Source of the DNA: Oleispira antarctica RB-8
Lineage (GTDB): Bacteria > Pseudomonadota > Gammaproteobacteria > Pseudomonadales > Oceanobacteraceae
DNA length: 64,000 bases
Assembly: GCA_000967895.1 (NCBI GenBank)
Contig: FO203512.1
Coordinates: 473,582-537,581, forward strand
Direction: 5' to 3'
Position numbers and translations under genes: made by a program. Of this stretch, positions 48,469 through 58,570 are shown piece by piece. The notes below the pieces were generated by a model. That model had not been told where the DNA came from and made no database searches. It was given only the letters and a program-made list of their open reading frames with translations. Numbering within the stretch: position 1 is the first letter of the stretch; each line of letters starts with the position of its first letter.

Positions 48469-49233
48469 ATGAGTATAAAACGTAACGATTTAATGCAATA
48501 CCTCAATGACTTGCTGCAGCCAGAGAAATGCAAAGATTATTGCCCTAATGGTTTACAGATTGAAGGCAAGTCTGCGATTACAAAAATAGTGACGGGTGTC
48601 ACGGCGAGTCAGGCGCTGATCGATGTGGCTATTGCAGAGCAGGCAGATGCGATATTGGTGCATCATGGGTATTTTTGGCGTGGGGAAAATGCATGTCTCA
48701 CAGGCATTAAGAAGAAGCGGATTCAGGCATTATTAGCGCACGATATTAATCTAATCGCCTATCACCTGCCGCTGGATAATCATCAAGAGTTCGGCAACAA
48801 CGTGCAGTTGGCCAAGGTGTTGGGGTTAACCATTGAGTCTGGGCTAAGCCCAACAGATCCGACAGTACCAGGACTGATTGGGCGCTTACCTAAGCCTATG
48901 CCAGCACGGGCTTTTTCGGCTTGGTTAGGAGGGTGTTTGCAACGTGAGCCTTTGCATTTGGGTCCTGATGAAGAGCAAATGATTGAAACCATTGCTTGGT
49001 GCACGGGTGGGGCGCAAGGGTATTTGCAGTATGCAGTGGATGCTGGTGTGGATGCGTATTTAACGGGAGAAGTGTCTGAGCCGAGCCATCATCTTGCGGT
49101 TGAAACAGGCACTCACTTTTTCGCGGCGGGGCATCATGCTACGGAACGCTATGGCGCACGGGCTTTAGGCCAACATTTAGCAGATAAGTTTGAGGTTGAG
49201 GTGTGCTTTGTTGATATCGAAAATCCGGTGTAA
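48469..49233 (+). CDS. Nif3-like dinuclear metal centre protein (YbgI family)
   Basis: The ATG at 48469 is chosen because it gives the family start MSIKRNDLMQYLNDLLQPEKCKDYCPNGLQIEG; an upstream frame start would overlap the divergent protease gene. The 254-residue protein has metal-ligand motifs ILVHHGYFW, IAYHLPLDNH and the C-terminal FAAGHHATERYG. Members bind two metal ions; some act as GTP cyclohydrolase-like proteins, but the role is uncertain. Confidence 0.92.
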   Translation: MSIKRNDLMQYLNDLLQPEKCKDYCPNGLQIEGKSAITKIVTGVTASQALIDVAIAEQADAILVHHGYFWRGENACLTGIKKKRIQALLAHDINLIAYHLPLDNHQEFGNNVQLAKVLGLTIESGLSPTDPTVPGLIGRLPKPMPARAFSAWLGGCLQREPLHLGPDEEQMIETIAWCTGGAQGYLQYAVDAGVDAYLTGEVSEPSHHLAVETGTHFFAAGHHATERYGARALGQHLADKFEVEVCFVDIENPV

Positions 49234-49364
49234 TCAATATGCTGTCAGGCTACAATTTTCAACAAAATCAGTCATCAATTCGGCAGCTAAATAAGCAGGG
49301 CCTGCTAAACTTTTTCTATACTTCACACCCTTATGTTTATGGCTAGAAAAAGTGGACCTTGCTT

Positions 49365-50597
49365 ATGTTGATTAAAAAATACCTCGAAATTCTGGCCAAG
49401 CATGATGGTTCAGATCTCTATCTCAGCACAGGAGCACCGCCGAGTGGTAAGTTTCAGGGGGTGCTGAAGCCTCTTAGCAAAGAGCCTTTAAAGCCCGGTC
49501 AGATTGCAGAAATGATCAACGATGTCATGGATGATGATCAGAAGAAGGAGTTTGAACAGGAGTTGGAGTTGAATATGGCGATCAGTTTGCCAGGAGTTGG
49601 ACGCTTTCGCTTGAACATGTTTCGCCAGCGTAATGAAGTCTCTGTGGTGGCCCGTAATATTGTTACGGATATTCCCAAGTTTGATGATTTAGGTTTGCCT
49701 GAGGTATTAAAAGAGGTTATTACGGCTAAGCGTGGTCTGATATTGTTTGTGGGTGGTACGGGTTCGGGAAAATCAACATCACTGGCGTCGCTCATTGATC
49801 ATCGAAATGCTACCTCGGCAGGTCATATTATCACGATTGAAGACCCTGTAGAGTTTGTGCATAACCATAAAAAGTCCATCATTAATCAGCGGGAAGTCGG
49901 TGTTGATACCAAGTCTTTTAAGGCTGCATTGAAAAATACTTTACGCCAAGCACCGGATGTTATTTTGATTGGCGAGATCCGTGATGCCGAGACAATGGAG
50001 CATGCTTTAGCGTTTGCCGAAACAGGCCATTTAGCAATATCAACGCTACACGCTAATAACGCGAATCAGGCGTTGGATCGAATTATTAACTTTTTCCCCT
50101 CCGAGCGTCATGCTCAAATTTTGCAAGATCTAGGCTTGAACGTGCAGGCGATTGTTTCACAACGCTTAGTGCCAACTGTGGATAATAAGCGGGTCGCTGC
50201 CGTTGAAGTATTGCTGGGCACAAAAACGATTCAAGATTTAATCTATAAAGGCGATATCGACTCGATTAAAGAGATTATGACCAAGTCGGAAATGCTCGGA
50301 ATGCAGACTTTTGATGGCGCACTGTTCAAGCTGCATCAAAGTGGTCAGATCAGTTTAGAGGAAGCCTTAAAGAATGCCGATTCGGCGAACAACTTACGAT
50401 TACGTATTAAGTTGGTAGAAGGGGATAGTGCGGTGGGATCTGCTGAAAAATCTAGTCCATCGGAATCTCGCACTGCTGAGCCTTCCGCTTTTGAAGGGCT
50501 GTCTTTAGAAAAAACAGATGAAGAGAAACTGGTCGATGAGAAGCGGGCAATAGAAGATGCGGAGTTAGAACGCTTTAAGAGCAGTAAAAAATCATAA
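49365..50597 (+). CDS. pilU: Type IV pilus retraction ATPase PilU
   Basis: The 410-residue secretion ATPase has Walker A VGGTGSGKSTS, the Asp box IITIEDPVEFVHNHKKSIINQREVGVDT, Walker B DVILIGEIRDAETM and the His box GHLAISTLHANNANQALDRIINFFP. The C-terminal extension beyond the PilT core (Ser/Glu-rich, residues 350-410) fits PilU. The ATG at 49365 is preferred to an in-frame TTG at 49359. No pilT lies next to it. Confidence 0.88.
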   Translation: MLIKKYLEILAKHDGSDLYLSTGAPPSGKFQGVLKPLSKEPLKPGQIAEMINDVMDDDQKKEFEQELELNMAISLPGVGRFRLNMFRQRNEVSVVARNIVTDIPKFDDLGLPEVLKEVITAKRGLILFVGGTGSGKSTSLASLIDHRNATSAGHIITIEDPVEFVHNHKKSIINQREVGVDTKSFKAALKNTLRQAPDVILIGEIRDAETMEHALAFAETGHLAISTLHANNANQALDRIINFFPSERHAQILQDLGLNVQAIVSQRLVPTVDNKRVAAVEVLLGTKTIQDLIYKGDIDSIKEIMTKSEMLGMQTFDGALFKLHQSGQISLEEALKNADSANNLRLRIKLVEGDSAVGSAEKSSPSESRTAEPSAFEGLSLEKTDEEKLVDEKRAIEDAELERFKSSKKS

Positions 50598-50757
50598 TGA
50601 GAAATTCATTATAAGAAATTAAAGGGTGAGTATTTTTATCTTAAAGGGTCTGGTTGTAATATTTACGAGCTAGTTGATCTAGCTCCTAAATGGCGAAAAT
50701 TTGATAACTATAAAACGGAGGATATGAAACTTTGTTGAATATCCTTAACCTTGTGTA

Positions 50758-51123
50758 TTAAGTTGCATACGATTTATTCGATGTTAATCGTGCAAGACCT
50801 TTTATAATTCTATAAATAGACCATATCCATGTAACAAGTAGAATAAAGCCTCCGATAAAAAATACCCACAGAGCAACCCCTATGACTGTCCATAGCAATC
50901 CCCACCAGAATGTTTTAATTATATTAGAGTAGTGATCGTGAAACGCAGTACCTATTGCTTCTTCTTTTTTTACCATGGCCCAGATAGCACCAATGATCCA
51001 AAAAATACCGGTGAATATACCTAGTGCCATCAGTATATAAGCGATGAGTGCATTATTCTTAGCGTTTTCTATGTATTGTTTTTGCTGAGGCGTTTCAACA
51101 AGTTGTTCCGATATTTCAGACAT
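50758..51123 (-). CDS. DUF4870-like small membrane protein
   Basis: The 121-residue protein has three or four membrane segments (about residues 25-50, 70-110) with FHDHYSNIIKTFWWGLLWTVIG and WSIYRIIKGLARL, the pattern of DUF4870/YccF-like small membrane proteins of unknown role. It is monocistronic. Confidence 0.8.
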   Translation of the reverse strand: MSEISEQLVETPQQKQYIENAKNNALIAYILMALGIFTGIFWIIGAIWAMVKKEEAIGTAFHDHYSNIIKTFWWGLLWTVIGVALWVFFIGGFILLVTWIWSIYRIIKGLARLTSNKSYAT

Positions 51124-51228
51124 GTATATTCCTTTAATAATGTCGTTTTATTTATCTGGCTATAATCTATTAGCTTATCAAACTTGTCAATGATTCGACT
51201 TTTTGCATATTAAATGGGATGTTTATGA

Positions 51229-51288
51229 CGCAGAGAAGAACTTCTCTGCGATTACTAAAGATTGCTTTTTCATTATAAAAAAGCAATC
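51229..51288 (-). terminator. Hairpins after ychF
   Basis: GATTGCTTTTT (51260-51270) and AAAAAGCAATC (51278-51288) form a terminator stem downstream of ychF. Just beyond it a second perfect hairpin (CGCAGAGAAG / CTTCTCTGCG, 51229-51250) follows. No gene is seen between 51124 and 51334. Confidence 0.65.
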
Positions 51289-51334
51289 TCGATCAGCGCA
51301 TTGTTAAAGCAATAACAATAATTAAAATCTAATC

Positions 51335-52426
51335 TTAAACGTTAAAACGGTAATGCATAACATCGCCGTCTTTGATTAGGTATTCTTTACCTTCTAAACG
51401 CCATTTTCCAGCATCTTTCGCGCCCGCTTCACCCTTGTACTGAATGAAGTCATCATAAGCAATTACTTCAGCGCGAATGAAACCTTTTTCAAAGTCAGTG
51501 TGAATTACGCCTGCGCCATTCGGAGCTGTTGCACCTACTCTTACAGTCCAAGCGCGAACTTCTTTAACGCCTGCAGTGAAGTACGTTTGCAAACCTAGTA
51601 GCTGATAACCTGCGCGAATTACACGGTCAAGACCGGCTTCTTCCATACCCATGTCATCTAAAAATTCAGCTTTTTCGTCTTCGTCTAGTTCAGAAATTTC
51701 TGCTTCAATCTGGTTGCATACAACCACGACAACCGCTTTATCAGCAGCAGCAATTTCGTTAACAACATCAAGATGTGGATTGTTCTCGAAGCCATCTTCG
51801 CTAACGTTAGCGATGTACATAACAGGCTTTAGAGTGATCAAGTGGAATTGATCGTAAAGCGCGTAATCGCCTTCTTCTTTAACTAATGTGCGTGCAGGTA
51901 AGCCTTCACTCAAATGCGCAACCAAAGTTTCTAATAGGTTCTTCTGCTGAACAGAATCTTTAGCACCACCTTTAGCAACACGAGCAACACGGGATAATTG
52001 CTTTTCGCAAGATTCAAGGTCAGCCAAGATGAGTTCGGTATTGATGATATCAACATCGTCAAGTGGGGATATTTTATTGGCAACGTGAATAACGTTTTCA
52101 TCTTCAAAGCAACGTACAACGTGAGCGATGGCATCGGTTTCACGAATGTTGGCTAAGAACTTGTTACCCAAACCTTCACCTTTTGAAGCGCCTTCTACCA
52201 AACCCGCAATATCAACGAATTCCATAGTGGTCGCTAATACACGCTCTGGCTTAACAATTTCAGCCAACGCATCAAGACGTGCGTCAGGCATTGGAACCAT
52301 ACCAGAGTTAGGCTCGATGGTGCAGAAAGGAAAGTTTTCTGCGCTGATCCCCGCTTTGGTTAAAGCGTTAAAAAGAGTCGATTTACCTACGTTGGGTAGA
52401 CCAACGATTCCGCATTTAAAACCCAT
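51335..52426 (-). CDS. ychF: Redox-responsive P-loop ATPase YchF/OLA1
   Basis: The 363-residue Obg-like protein begins [22 protein letters not shown] (Walker A), has [22 protein letters not shown] (switch region) and a C-terminal TGS domain ([17 protein letters not shown]). YchF hydrolyses ATP rather than GTP and binds ribosomes. It follows pth on the minus strand. Confidence 0.97.
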   Translation of the reverse strand: MGFKCGIVGLPNVGKSTLFNALTKAGISAENFPFCTIEPNSGMVPMPDARLDALAEIVKPERVLATTMEFVDIAGLVEGASKGEGLGNKFLANIRETDAIAHVVRCFEDENVIHVANKISPLDDVDIINTELILADLESCEKQLSRVARVAKGGAKDSVQQKNLLETLVAHLSEGLPARTLVKEEGDYALYDQFHLITLKPVMYIANVSEDGFENNPHLDVVNEIAAADKAVVVVVCNQIEAEISELDEDEKAEFLDDMGMEEAGLDRVIRAGYQLLGLQTYFTAGVKEVRAWTVRVGATAPNGAGVIHTDFEKGFIRAEVIAYDDFIQYKGEAGAKDAGKWRLEGKEYLIKDGDVMHYRFNV

Positions 52427-52485
52427 CGTGATGTCCTATATTTATTGAGCTGTTTGAGTCGCAATGAATACTCGATTAACGAGTA

Positions 52486-53070
52486 TTATGCTTTAAAAGT
52501 ATGAAGTCGGTTCATGGCTTTGCCCCAATCGCCTTTTATGGCGTCGGGTAGTACACGACTTGCTTCATCAATGGTCGCGTCCATTTGTATTTTTTCATTC
52601 GCGCTGGGGCGACCTAGTACGTGCCCAGTCACTTGGCTTTTATCTCCTGGATGGCCAATGCCAATACGCAGACGATGAAAGTTTTTATTATTACCTAAGC
52701 AGGCAATGATATCACGTAAGCCATTTTGGCCACCGTGACCTCCGCCAGTTTTCAGTTTTGCTACACCAGAAGGTAAGTCTAATTCATCGTGGGCAACTAA
52801 AATTTCTTCGGCGTTAATCTTATAAAAATTGGCCAACGCTTGTACGGCCTTGCCACTGTCATTCATGTAGGTTGTTGGAAATAATAACCATACATCGTGA
52901 CCATCAATACGGCCTTGGCCGCTGATACCATAGAACTTTTTATCGGCTTTTAAAGGAATATTATAAGCCCGAGAAATCTCTGAGATAAACCAAGCACCAG
53001 CATTGTGGCGAGTCGCTTCGTATTCAGAGCCAGGATTGCCTAAACCGACTATGAGTTTAATTTTGCTCAT
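52486..53070 (-). CDS. pth: Peptidyl-tRNA hydrolase
   Basis: The 194-residue enzyme has the Pth signature [22 protein letters not shown] with the catalytic His at about residue 22, the [13 protein letters not shown] segment and [28 protein letters not shown]. It recycles peptidyl-tRNAs released early from ribosomes. It lies between rplY and ychF in the usual order. Confidence 0.97.
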   Translation of the reverse strand: MSKIKLIVGLGNPGSEYEATRHNAGAWFISEISRAYNIPLKADKKFYGISGQGRIDGHDVWLLFPTTYMNDSGKAVQALANFYKINAEEILVAHDELDLPSGVAKLKTGGGHGGQNGLRDIIACLGNNKNFHRLRIGIGHPGDKSQVTGHVLGRPSANEKIQMDATIDEASRVLPDAIKGDWGKAMNRLHTFKA

Positions 53071-53140
53071 CTTATCTATGTCTATCTTTTCTTGTTTATT
53101 AATTGATTAACATTCTAACAATTATTAAAGCAGTGATACA

Positions 53141-53168
53141 AAAAAGGGCTCATAAATGAGCCCTTTTT
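53141..53168. terminator. Intrinsic terminator after rplY
   Basis: GGGCTCAT / ATGAGCCC stem with flanking A- and T-runs, between rplY and pth on the minus strand. Confidence 0.75.
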
Positions 53169-53233
53169 GCTGTTTTCTCTCGACATAATTCGTGTCTACT
53201 TATAAAAGAGACTCGAAAATGAGAGAAAGAAGA

Positions 53234-53872
53234 TTACTCTGCAGCAGCTTCTTCTTCAGCGTCGTCTTCTACGATACCCTTAGGAGTAAACAAAGAAACA
53301 ACAGCTGTATCATGATCAGGACCATGAGATAATGCTAGAGACTCAACGCCTTTAGGGAACGTGATGTCTGACAAGTGAATAACAGAATCCACTTCAGCGT
53401 TAGCAAGATCGATCTCGATGTACTCAGGAAGATCGCCCGCTGCACAGATAACATCGATGCTAGCCATTTGGTGATTGATTTTAGCGCCGCCAGTCTTAAC
53501 AGCTTCACAAATATCTTCATTGATGAAGTGAATTGGAAGAGAAGACTTAAGGATAGTTGTTTTGCTTACGCGTAAGAAATCAGCGTGCATAACGTGCTCA
53601 CGAGCAGGGTGACGCTGCATATCTTTCAATACAACTTGCTCAGTCTTATCACCAATGTTCAAAGTGATGATGCTGCTGTAGTACGCTTCGTTCTCTAGAG
53701 CTTTTTTAAGCTCGTTAGACTTCATCGTAATATTGGTAGGCTTACGTGCGTTGCCACCAGTTTTTCCACCATAAATGATGGCTGGAACTAGACCTTCTAA
53801 ACGACGTAGGCGGCGGCTCGCACCTTTCCCTACTACTTCGCGAAGTTCTGCGTTCAATGTTAATTCAGACAT
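53234..53872 (-). CDS. rplY: 50S ribosomal protein L25/general stress protein Ctc
   Basis: The 212-residue protein has the N-terminal 5S-rRNA-binding L25 domain (ELREVVGKGASRRLRRLEGLVPAIIYGG, DMQRHPAREHVMHADFLRV) and the C-terminal TL5/Ctc beta domain, ending in an acidic tail. The long form is usual in Pseudomonas-like bacteria. It follows prs. Confidence 0.96.
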   Translation of the reverse strand: MSELTLNAELREVVGKGASRRLRRLEGLVPAIIYGGKTGGNARKPTNITMKSNELKKALENEAYYSSIITLNIGDKTEQVVLKDMQRHPAREHVMHADFLRVSKTTILKSSLPIHFINEDICEAVKTGGAKINHQMASIDVICAAGDLPEYIEIDLANAEVDSVIHLSDITFPKGVESLALSHGPDHDTAVVSLFTPKGIVEDDAEEEAAAE

Positions 53873-53954
53873 GATAACTACCTTTCTTGATATATAAAGC
53901 CACTGACATGCTTAAAAACTATTGTTAAAGCTATGAGTGACTAAGTGCAGAAAA

Positions 53955-53979
53955 CCCCAAGGGTAAAATACCCTTGAGG
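53955..53979 (-). terminator. Intrinsic terminator after prs
   Basis: CCCCAAGGGTA and TACCCTTGAGG form a stem with an AAA loop; the minus-strand transcript then reads TTTTC. It separates prs from rplY. Confidence 0.65.
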
Positions 53980-54043
53980 TTCTCTATATGTTAAAGAGTT
54001 TTGCGACCAAACTCTTTAACGTGAAACTGTTTTTACAGTGCTT

Positions 54044-54985
54044 TTAACGAAACATAGCGCTGATAGATTCTTCGTTATTTACACGACGAATCGATTCAGC
54101 AAGTAGACCTGCAATCGTCAATTGACGAACACGTCCAGATTTTTGTGCAGCCGAAGATAATGGAATCGTATCGGATACAACAAGCTCATCAATGGCTGAT
54201 ATTTTCAAGCGATCGATGGCTGGGCCAGATAAAACAGGGTGAGTACAATAAGCAACAACACTCTTAGCACCACGTTCTTTCAACGCGGCAGCGGCGTGGC
54301 ACAAGGTGCCTGCTGTATCGACCATGTCATCAACTAAGACACATGTACGACCTTCAACATCACCGATAATGTTCATGATTTCGGCAACGTTGGCTTCTGG
54401 GCGACGTTTATCAATAATCGCTAGATCAACATTTAACTGTTTAGCGATAGCACGTGCGCGAACAACACCACCAACATCAGGAGAAACCACGATTAAATCT
54501 TCGTATTTCTGACGGGCAATATCATCTAATAAAATAGGGGAACCATAAACGTTATCAACAGGGACACTGAAAAAGCCCTGGATTTGATCGGCGTGTAAAT
54601 CAACTGTTAATACGCGATCGATACCTGCACCTACCATCATGTCTGCAACTGCGCGGGCACTAATTGGCACACGAGCACTGCGAGGACGACGATCTTGGCG
54701 TGCATAACCAAAATAAGGAACAACTGCGGTGATACGGGCAGCGGATGCACGACGTAAGCCATCTGAAATTAACAGAAGCTCCATCAAGTTATCGTTGGTT
54801 GGGGTACAAGTTGGCTGAATAATAAAAACGTCTTTACCACGCACATTTTCATCAATTTCAACGGTGATTTCACCATCACTGAATTTACCTACGGACATTT
54901 CGCCCATTGGAATATCTAAACGTTCAACGACTAGCTTTGCTAATTTAGGATTGGCGTTGCCGGTAAATACCATCAGTTTGGACAC
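54044..54985 (-). CDS. prs: Ribose-phosphate pyrophosphokinase
   Basis: The 313-residue enzyme has the PRPP synthetase landmarks [39 protein letters not shown] and the PRPP-binding loop [18 protein letters not shown]. It supplies PRPP for nucleotides, histidine and tryptophan. It lies next to tRNA-Gln in the conserved ispE-tRNA-prs-rplY block. Confidence 0.97.
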   Translation of the reverse strand: MSKLMVFTGNANPKLAKLVVERLDIPMGEMSVGKFSDGEITVEIDENVRGKDVFIIQPTCTPTNDNLMELLLISDGLRRASAARITAVVPYFGYARQDRRPRSARVPISARAVADMMVGAGIDRVLTVDLHADQIQGFFSVPVDNVYGSPILLDDIARQKYEDLIVVSPDVGGVVRARAIAKQLNVDLAIIDKRRPEANVAEIMNIIGDVEGRTCVLVDDMVDTAGTLCHAAAALKERGAKSVVAYCTHPVLSGPAIDRLKISAIDELVVSDTIPLSSAAQKSGRVRQLTIAGLLAESIRRVNNEESISAMFR

Positions 54986-55030
54986 TATGGGTCACCTTTA
55001 GATTTTTTCAATAATGGATAAGAAAGAAGT

Positions 55031-55105
55031 TGGCTGGGATGGCAGGATTTGAACCTGCGCATGACGGGATCAAAACCCGTTGCCTTACCGCTTGGCGACA
55101 TCCCA
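55031..55105 (-). tRNA. tRNA-Gln (anticodon TTG)
   Basis: The minus strand folds as a cloverleaf: acceptor TGGGATG with CATCCCA, D-arm GCCAAGCGGTAAGGC, anticodon arm with loop TTTTGAT (anticodon TTG, stem ACGGG / CCCGT), T-arm with GGTTCAAATCC and an encoded CCA end. It sits between ispE and prs, as in Pseudomonas and Escherichia coli relatives. Confidence 0.95.
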
Positions 55106-55124
55106 ACTTTTTAAAACCGTTTTT

Positions 55125-56009
55125 TCAAACGGAGCCGAATAATACCTTATGTGCAGAAGAAAGGTTAGTACCTTTCGCAATAAAAGTCGTTAATTCAGCC
55201 GGAAGCTTATTTGCAACTTGCGTTGCTTTGTTCTCTGAAGCGACGCTTAAGAAAACACAAGCTCCAGTGCCCGTCATCTTAGCAGAACCGAATTTGTTTA
55301 GCAAATTCAATGTCTTACCGATTTCAGGATTGAGTTTCGATGCAACTAACTGGCAGTCATTACGACTGTTGTTGGCTGCTTGTCCCTCAAGTGCGTGGCG
55401 CATATTAAGGATCTGACTGTCCCTTGTCAACTCTTTGTGTGAAAAAATTTCTTTTGTATCAGAATGAACATTCGGACAAGCAACAAGGAACCAATTTTCC
55501 GCTAGATCTGGTAGTGGGATTATTTTTTCGCCAATACCTTCAGCCCAACATGCTTGGCCTTTGATAAAAACAGGAACATCGGCTCCCAATTTAACACCTA
55601 TCTTGGCGAGTTCTTCCAAGGATAGTTCGAGCTGCCATAAAACATTAAGTGCAAGCATTGTTGTTGCTGCATCGGAACTGCCGCCGCCTAGCCCTCCGCC
55701 CATGGGTAATGTTTTTTCTAACCGAATATTCGCACCGCAGTTTTTACCGCGGGCATTGGCATGGCTTTGTAAGCTGCGGGCTGCTTTAATAATTAAATTA
55801 TCTTCAAAATTAAGCCCAGATATTTCAGGGGTTAGCGTTAATGTATCATCGGTGCGTATTTGAAAGCTTAATTGGTCGCCGTAGTCTAAAAACTGAAAGA
55901 TAGTTTGCAGTTCGTGATAACCGTCTTCACGGCGACCAGTAATGTGCAGCATCAGATTTAACTTTGCGGGTGCGGGTACGGTTAACCAAGCTGTCGTATT
56001 GTTATCCAT
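55125..56009 (-). CDS. ispE: 4-diphosphocytidyl-2-C-methyl-D-erythritol kinase
   Basis: The 294-residue GHMP kinase has PAPAKLNLMLHITGRREDGYHELQTIFQ, the glycine-rich LPMGGGLGGGSSDAATTMLALN and GTGACVFLSV near the C-terminus. It phosphorylates CDP-ME in the MEP isoprenoid pathway. Its start overlaps the lolB stop by 8 bp, so the two are coupled. Confidence 0.96.
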   Translation of the reverse strand: MDNNTTAWLTVPAPAKLNLMLHITGRREDGYHELQTIFQFLDYGDQLSFQIRTDDTLTLTPEISGLNFEDNLIIKAARSLQSHANARGKNCGANIRLEKTLPMGGGLGGGSSDAATTMLALNVLWQLELSLEELAKIGVKLGADVPVFIKGQACWAEGIGEKIIPLPDLAENWFLVACPNVHSDTKEIFSHKELTRDSQILNMRHALEGQAANNSRNDCQLVASKLNPEIGKTLNLLNKFGSAKMTGTGACVFLSVASENKATQVANKLPAELTTFIAKGTNLSSAHKVLFGSV

Positions 56010-56586
56010 TTATGGACCATTCTTTAATTGCAAAAATGAATTTAAAATCGTGCCCAATTATTTTTACTCGCCCAGGCAGCCAAGTATCTCCTTGGCTTTG
56101 ATAGCGGGAGAATTCAACGCGCCAGTCATGTTGCTGCAGGCTTTCTAATAGACCCAAGGTGTTGCGTACTTCGGTGAATTCTGAATGTGGGCTGGCCTGT
56201 CCTTTCACCCAATACCGAAGGTCTAATACGGGGAATTTCCAGCCTAAATAATAAGCCATGAGGTATTCCGCAGAAGGGGCCTGGACTGGTTCTTCGTTTG
56301 GAAGGGTAAGGGTTGCTTGGCTATCATTTCCAACTAGGCGGCTTGAACCTTGACCGAAAGGCCCTGATAAAAATAAATCAAAGTCTTCTTCATCTTGCTG
56401 CCAGGTTAAATAACCCGTTACGGCATCGTCAGGGCTGACGACGGAGAGTTTGCCGCGGACTTGCCATTTCTGAATGCTGTTGAGTTGTTTTTGCAGTTGC
56501 TGACTATCTTGTTGCAGGTTAAAAATACTGCAACCTGATAGGCTCATACTGATAAACAGTATGAGTCCATAATAGGAGGCTTTCAT
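56002..56586 (-). CDS. lolB: Outer-membrane lipoprotein LolB
   Basis: The 194-residue protein has lipobox LSGC (Cys19) and the LolB fold (WQVRGKLSVVSPDDAVTGYLTWQQDEEDFDLFLSGPFGQGSSRL). It accepts lipoproteins from LolA and inserts them in the outer membrane. It lies between the TPR gene and ispE, its standard neighbour. Confidence 0.93.
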   Translation of the reverse strand: MKASYYGLILFISMSLSGCSIFNLQQDSQQLQKQLNSIQKWQVRGKLSVVSPDDAVTGYLTWQQDEEDFDLFLSGPFGQGSSRLVGNDSQATLTLPNEEPVQAPSAEYLMAYYLGWKFPVLDLRYWVKGQASPHSEFTEVRNTLGLLESLQQHDWRVEFSRYQSQGDTWLPGRVKIIGHDFKFIFAIKEWSING

Positions 56587-56599
56587 GGGTCGGGGTTGT

Positions 56600-58381
56600 T
56601 CACTCTGGTATTGATTTCAGATTAATATCTAGATTAAACCGCTTTAAGGTATCGGTTATAATAGGACTATTAGGTTCTTGTTCCAAACCTTGCTGCCAAA
56701 TACTTTTGGCTTCTTTATTGCGTTCTAACTGCCATAATACTTCCCCTAAATGTGCGGCCACTTCATGATCAGGAAAGTTATTAAAAGCTTGTTGCAATAA
56801 CTCCACCGATTTATCTAGATTACCTAATCGGTAATGCGCCCAGCCTAAGCTATCGATAATCGCGGGGTTGTTAGGCGAGAGTGTGATGGCTTGTTGTATT
56901 AACGCCAGCGCTTCATCAAGGCGATCTGTTTTATCGGCAAGCGTGTAGCCAAGCGCATTAATTGCTTCTGCATTGTTTGGCATTAGGCTAATAATATGAC
57001 GTAGATCGATTTCTAACTGAGTGATATTGCCCAGTTTCTCGGCCAATAAACCTCTGCTATATAACAGTTTGGTATTATTAGGCGTGTCGATTAACGCAGT
57101 ATCGACCAGTTGGTAGGCTTCTTGTATTTGCTTATGCTTGATCAGTAGTTCTACTTCAAGCTGTACGAGTTCAATATTATAGTTTGGAAATTCGCTACGG
57201 CGGTGAGTTAGGTAATCACGTGCGGCATTCATGTCTTCTAATTGAATGAGCAATTGTGCTGCTTGGAATTGTGCAGGTAAAAACTGTCGGCCTTGTTGAA
57301 CGGCTCGATAATCGCGCAGTGCTCGAACGGGATCTTGTTGTTTTTCGGCAATGCGTGCGAGGTAAAAATACGCTTCATTATCTATATTTTCGTGCAATGT
57401 TAGTGGGCTTAATACGGCAATGGCTTGGTCGTATTCTTCTAATTCCATGTGCAGTAAACCCAGCGATAGTTGTATCGAATAATCGTTGGGGAATAATTTC
57501 GCTAAATATTGAAAGGCTGCACGGGCTTCGCTGAAACGTTTTAGATCAATCAAAATACGTGCACGCAAGACACCAATGCCTTTATGTTTTGGTAAGTCAT
57601 TATGCAGTTCGTCTAATGCAGCGAGCGCATCTTCAGGGCGATTGAGGTGATGTAATACTCGTGCCTTACTCAGCGCCGCTGCTGTGTATTCTTCACTTAA
57701 AGAAAGTGCTTGGTTGAGGGCGATTAAAGCCGCTGGGTAGTCTCCCAGTTGAGATAAAAGTGCACCTTGCGCCATCCAAAGTGGGGCGTAATCGTTGTGC
57801 TTTTGAGTGAGTTGTTCAACTTGCTGCAATAAAGCAATCTTTTCGGTACGGTTTAATAATTGGGCATTGAGCGCGAGGTAATCAAATTGACCGGCGCCAG
57901 CAAGCTCTAATACCGATTCCATATGCTGTAATGCTGCTGGGAAATCTCCCGCTTTGATTAATGCTAATGATAATATTTGATGAGCTTGGGCATCGAGCGG
58001 TGCAATGGAAACCCAAAGCTGTGCGGATTCTAGAATGTATTGATTAATCCCTAAATATTGCGCAATACGTGTAGCACGTTCGGCGATGCCGGGATCTCTA
58101 GTATGGTGTGCTTGATCTAGATAATTCGCTAAAGATACATCGAACTGTTGGCGCTGGCCTGCAACTTCAGCAACCAGTAATGAATACAGTGTCGGGGCAG
58201 AAAAAGGAACGTCATAAACAGGCTCTTGGGTTTCTAGACTCTTGCTATTGTCTATTTCAGCATGGGCTGCTTGAGTATCTGTAGCACTGTCTGAACGAGT
58301 TGAGTTGCCGTTCATTGGCAAAAGTGAACAGCCTGCTATTAAGCTATTGGCGATTAATAAGGTAACAATCCGAAGTAACAT
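56600..58381 (-). CDS. TPR-repeat outer-membrane lipoprotein
   Basis: The 593-residue protein has a lipobox (IAGC, Cys18) and about a dozen TPR motifs (for example YAPLWMAQGALLSQLGDYPAALIALNQAL and NPAIIDSLGWAHYRLGNLDKSVELLQQA). It matches the TPR gene found between hemA and lolB in Pseudomonas, thought to scaffold envelope complexes. It is divergent from hemA. Confidence 0.9.
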   Translation of the reverse strand: MLLRIVTLLIANSLIAGCSLLPMNGNSTRSDSATDTQAAHAEIDNSKSLETQEPVYDVPFSAPTLYSLLVAEVAGQRQQFDVSLANYLDQAHHTRDPGIAERATRIAQYLGINQYILESAQLWVSIAPLDAQAHQILSLALIKAGDFPAALQHMESVLELAGAGQFDYLALNAQLLNRTEKIALLQQVEQLTQKHNDYAPLWMAQGALLSQLGDYPAALIALNQALSLSEEYTAAALSKARVLHHLNRPEDALAALDELHNDLPKHKGIGVLRARILIDLKRFSEARAAFQYLAKLFPNDYSIQLSLGLLHMELEEYDQAIAVLSPLTLHENIDNEAYFYLARIAEKQQDPVRALRDYRAVQQGRQFLPAQFQAAQLLIQLEDMNAARDYLTHRRSEFPNYNIELVQLEVELLIKHKQIQEAYQLVDTALIDTPNNTKLLYSRGLLAEKLGNITQLEIDLRHIISLMPNNAEAINALGYTLADKTDRLDEALALIQQAITLSPNNPAIIDSLGWAHYRLGNLDKSVELLQQAFNNFPDHEVAAHLGEVLWQLERNKEAKSIWQQGLEQEPNSPIITDTLKRFNLDINLKSIPE

Positions 58382-58570
58382 AACAACCTTTATCCATTTA
58401 TTCTGTCAACAGCATACTCTGAAAATTAACTAAAAGTCAGCGCTATGTCTTTATTATGGGCGATTTTATAGTAGACAAGGCAATGTGGAAAAGATTTCAT
58501 GATTATTTCCCGTTATACTGTTCGGCTTTCGTCGATGCTTAATTATTTAAAAGGTCAGATCTAATATCAG